DNA of 5,842 nucleotides from contig DAITMV010000186.1 of NCBI GenBank assembly GCA_036834985.1, positions 1 through 5,842 on the forward strand, given 5' to 3'. Origin of the DNA: DAITMV01 sp036834985 (GTDB lineage Bacteria > Pseudomonadota > Gammaproteobacteria > Burkholderiales > Burkholderiaceae_B). Of this stretch, positions 5,512 to 5,842 are shown piece after piece. The position numbers were made by a program, and so were the translations under genes. The notes under the pieces were generated by a model. The model made no database searches. It saw only the letters and a program-made list of their open reading frames with translations, and was not told the origin of the DNA. Numbering within the stretch: the first letter of the stretch is position 1; every line of letters begins with the position of its first letter.

Positions 5512-5762
5512 TGAAACAAACCCTCACATTGACCGCATTGGCCGTATTGGCCCTGGCCTCACTGCCTGCATTTGCCACCGGTGACGGCTCAGCGGTCAAC
5601 ACGGGCGATACCGTGTATATCTTTCATCCGGCGATGAACAAACCCCTCGATACCTTAAAAAGCCCAACCGCCAAACCCATGCCCCCCATGGCCGTCACTA
5701 AAGACATCATGCCCAGCCGTTTTGATCCAAACACTGTATTTGGCCCACACAACAAGGGTTAA
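5511..5762 (+). CDS. Small exported protein of unknown function
   Basis: An 83-residue protein I do not recognise. Residues 1-22 form a clear Sec signal peptide: Lys2, a Leu/Ala/Thr core, and the cleavage motif AFA before Thr23. The predicted mature part is about 61 residues, with no cysteine, no further membrane segment and no known motif. It is rich in proline (nine) with several methionines and two histidines, for example KPMPPM and IMPSRFDP, suggesting an extended peptide rather than a compact enzyme; metal binding is only a possibility. The start is well supported by AAGGAG 7 nt upstream, yet this site is inside a long hairpin (5461-5511), so translation is probably controlled. It follows fabI by 81 bp and is closed by an intrinsic terminator 19 nt after its stop. 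Confidence 0.8.
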   Translation: MKQTLTLTALAVLALASLPAFATGDGSAVNTGDTVYIFHPAMNKPLDTLKSPTAKPMPPMAVTKDIMPSRFDPNTVFGPHNKG

Positions 5763-5781
5763 TTGCAGGCAGCCGACACAA

Positions 5782-5811
5782 AAAAAGCCCGCTACATAGA
5801 GCGGGCTTTTT
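5782..5811 (+). terminator. Intrinsic terminator, probably bidirectional
   Basis: GCCCGCT (5787-5793) and AGCGGGC (5800-5806) form a perfect 7-bp GC-rich stem with a 6-nt loop. It is flanked by a run of A on the left and five T on the right that extend the stem to 12 pairs. The T-run ends transcription of the small exported gene on the plus strand. The A-run gives the same signal on the minus strand, so it may also stop a convergent gene beyond the right edge. Confidence 0.93.
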
Positions 5812-5815
5812 AAAT

Positions 5816-5841
5816 GGCAGCGCTTGTTGGCAGGCGCTGCC
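5816..5841. repeat. GC-rich inverted repeat at the right edge
   Basis: GGCAGCGC (5816-5823) and GCGCTGCC (5834-5841) are perfect 8-bp arms around a 10-nt loop, 5 bp beyond the terminator. There is no T-run on either side inside the window. It may add to transcript ending or be the tail of a gene that enters from the right. Confidence 0.4.
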
Positions 5842-5842
5842 C

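Noticed and set aside
5810..5842. Possible C-terminal end of a convergent minus-strand gene (ten codons then TAA)
   Set aside because: The frame is open and the bidirectional terminator would suit it, but ten codons at the edge cannot be told from chance.

Overview
The window looks like chromosomal DNA of a moderately GC-rich proteobacterium, most likely a betaproteobacterium of the Burkholderiales. The best evidence is the FabI protein, whose wording (start MGFLAGKKILITGLLSNRS, tail HVDGGFNAAVGGM) is what I know from betaproteobacterial enoyl-ACP reductases. A Limnobacter-like source is possible but is only a guess. I see no phage, transposon, CRISPR, tRNA or rRNA.

Left part (1-1627): a two-gene minus-strand unit encodes an AlkB-family membrane di-iron hydroxylase (219-1421) and, 23 bp downstream, the first 65 codons of a [2Fe-2S] ferredoxin-domain protein (1-195, cut by the window edge) that probably supplies its electrons. 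A 206-bp divergent control region follows. It holds a plausible minus-strand promoter overlapped by an imperfect inverted repeat (1493-1512), a strong 18-bp dyad (1525-1542), a 10-bp palindrome (1544-1553), and a TATAAT box only 8 nt before the start codon of the opposite gene. That gene (1628-2254) is a TetR-family regulator resembling FabR/DesT, the repressors of fatty-acid synthesis and desaturation genes.

Middle part (2255-4393): a 706-residue periplasmic PQQ alcohol dehydrogenase with a C-terminal heme c domain (type II quinohemoprotein) runs convergently towards the regulator, with 18 bp between the two stop codons. A natural reading is that the AlkB-like enzyme hydroxylates an aliphatic substrate and the dehydrogenase oxidises the alcohol in the periplasm. 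The shared pathway is inferred from gene content and position.

Right part (4394-5842): a 250-bp divergent spacer with a small hairpin and a 9-bp direct repeat leads to fabI (4644-5429), which has a clear TATAAT box. Behind fabI lies an unrecognised exported 83-residue protein (5511-5762). Its ribosome binding site and the first base of its start codon are buried in a 16-bp, near-perfect RNA hairpin (5461-5511), the most unusual structure in the window. A strong, symmetric intrinsic terminator (5782-5811) ends this unit.

The two themes worth following are a DesT/FabR-like regulator divergent from an AlkB-type hydroxylase plus ferredoxin protein, which mirrors the desT-desCB layout of Pseudomonas with a different oxygenase, and the hairpin-masked small secreted protein behind fabI.
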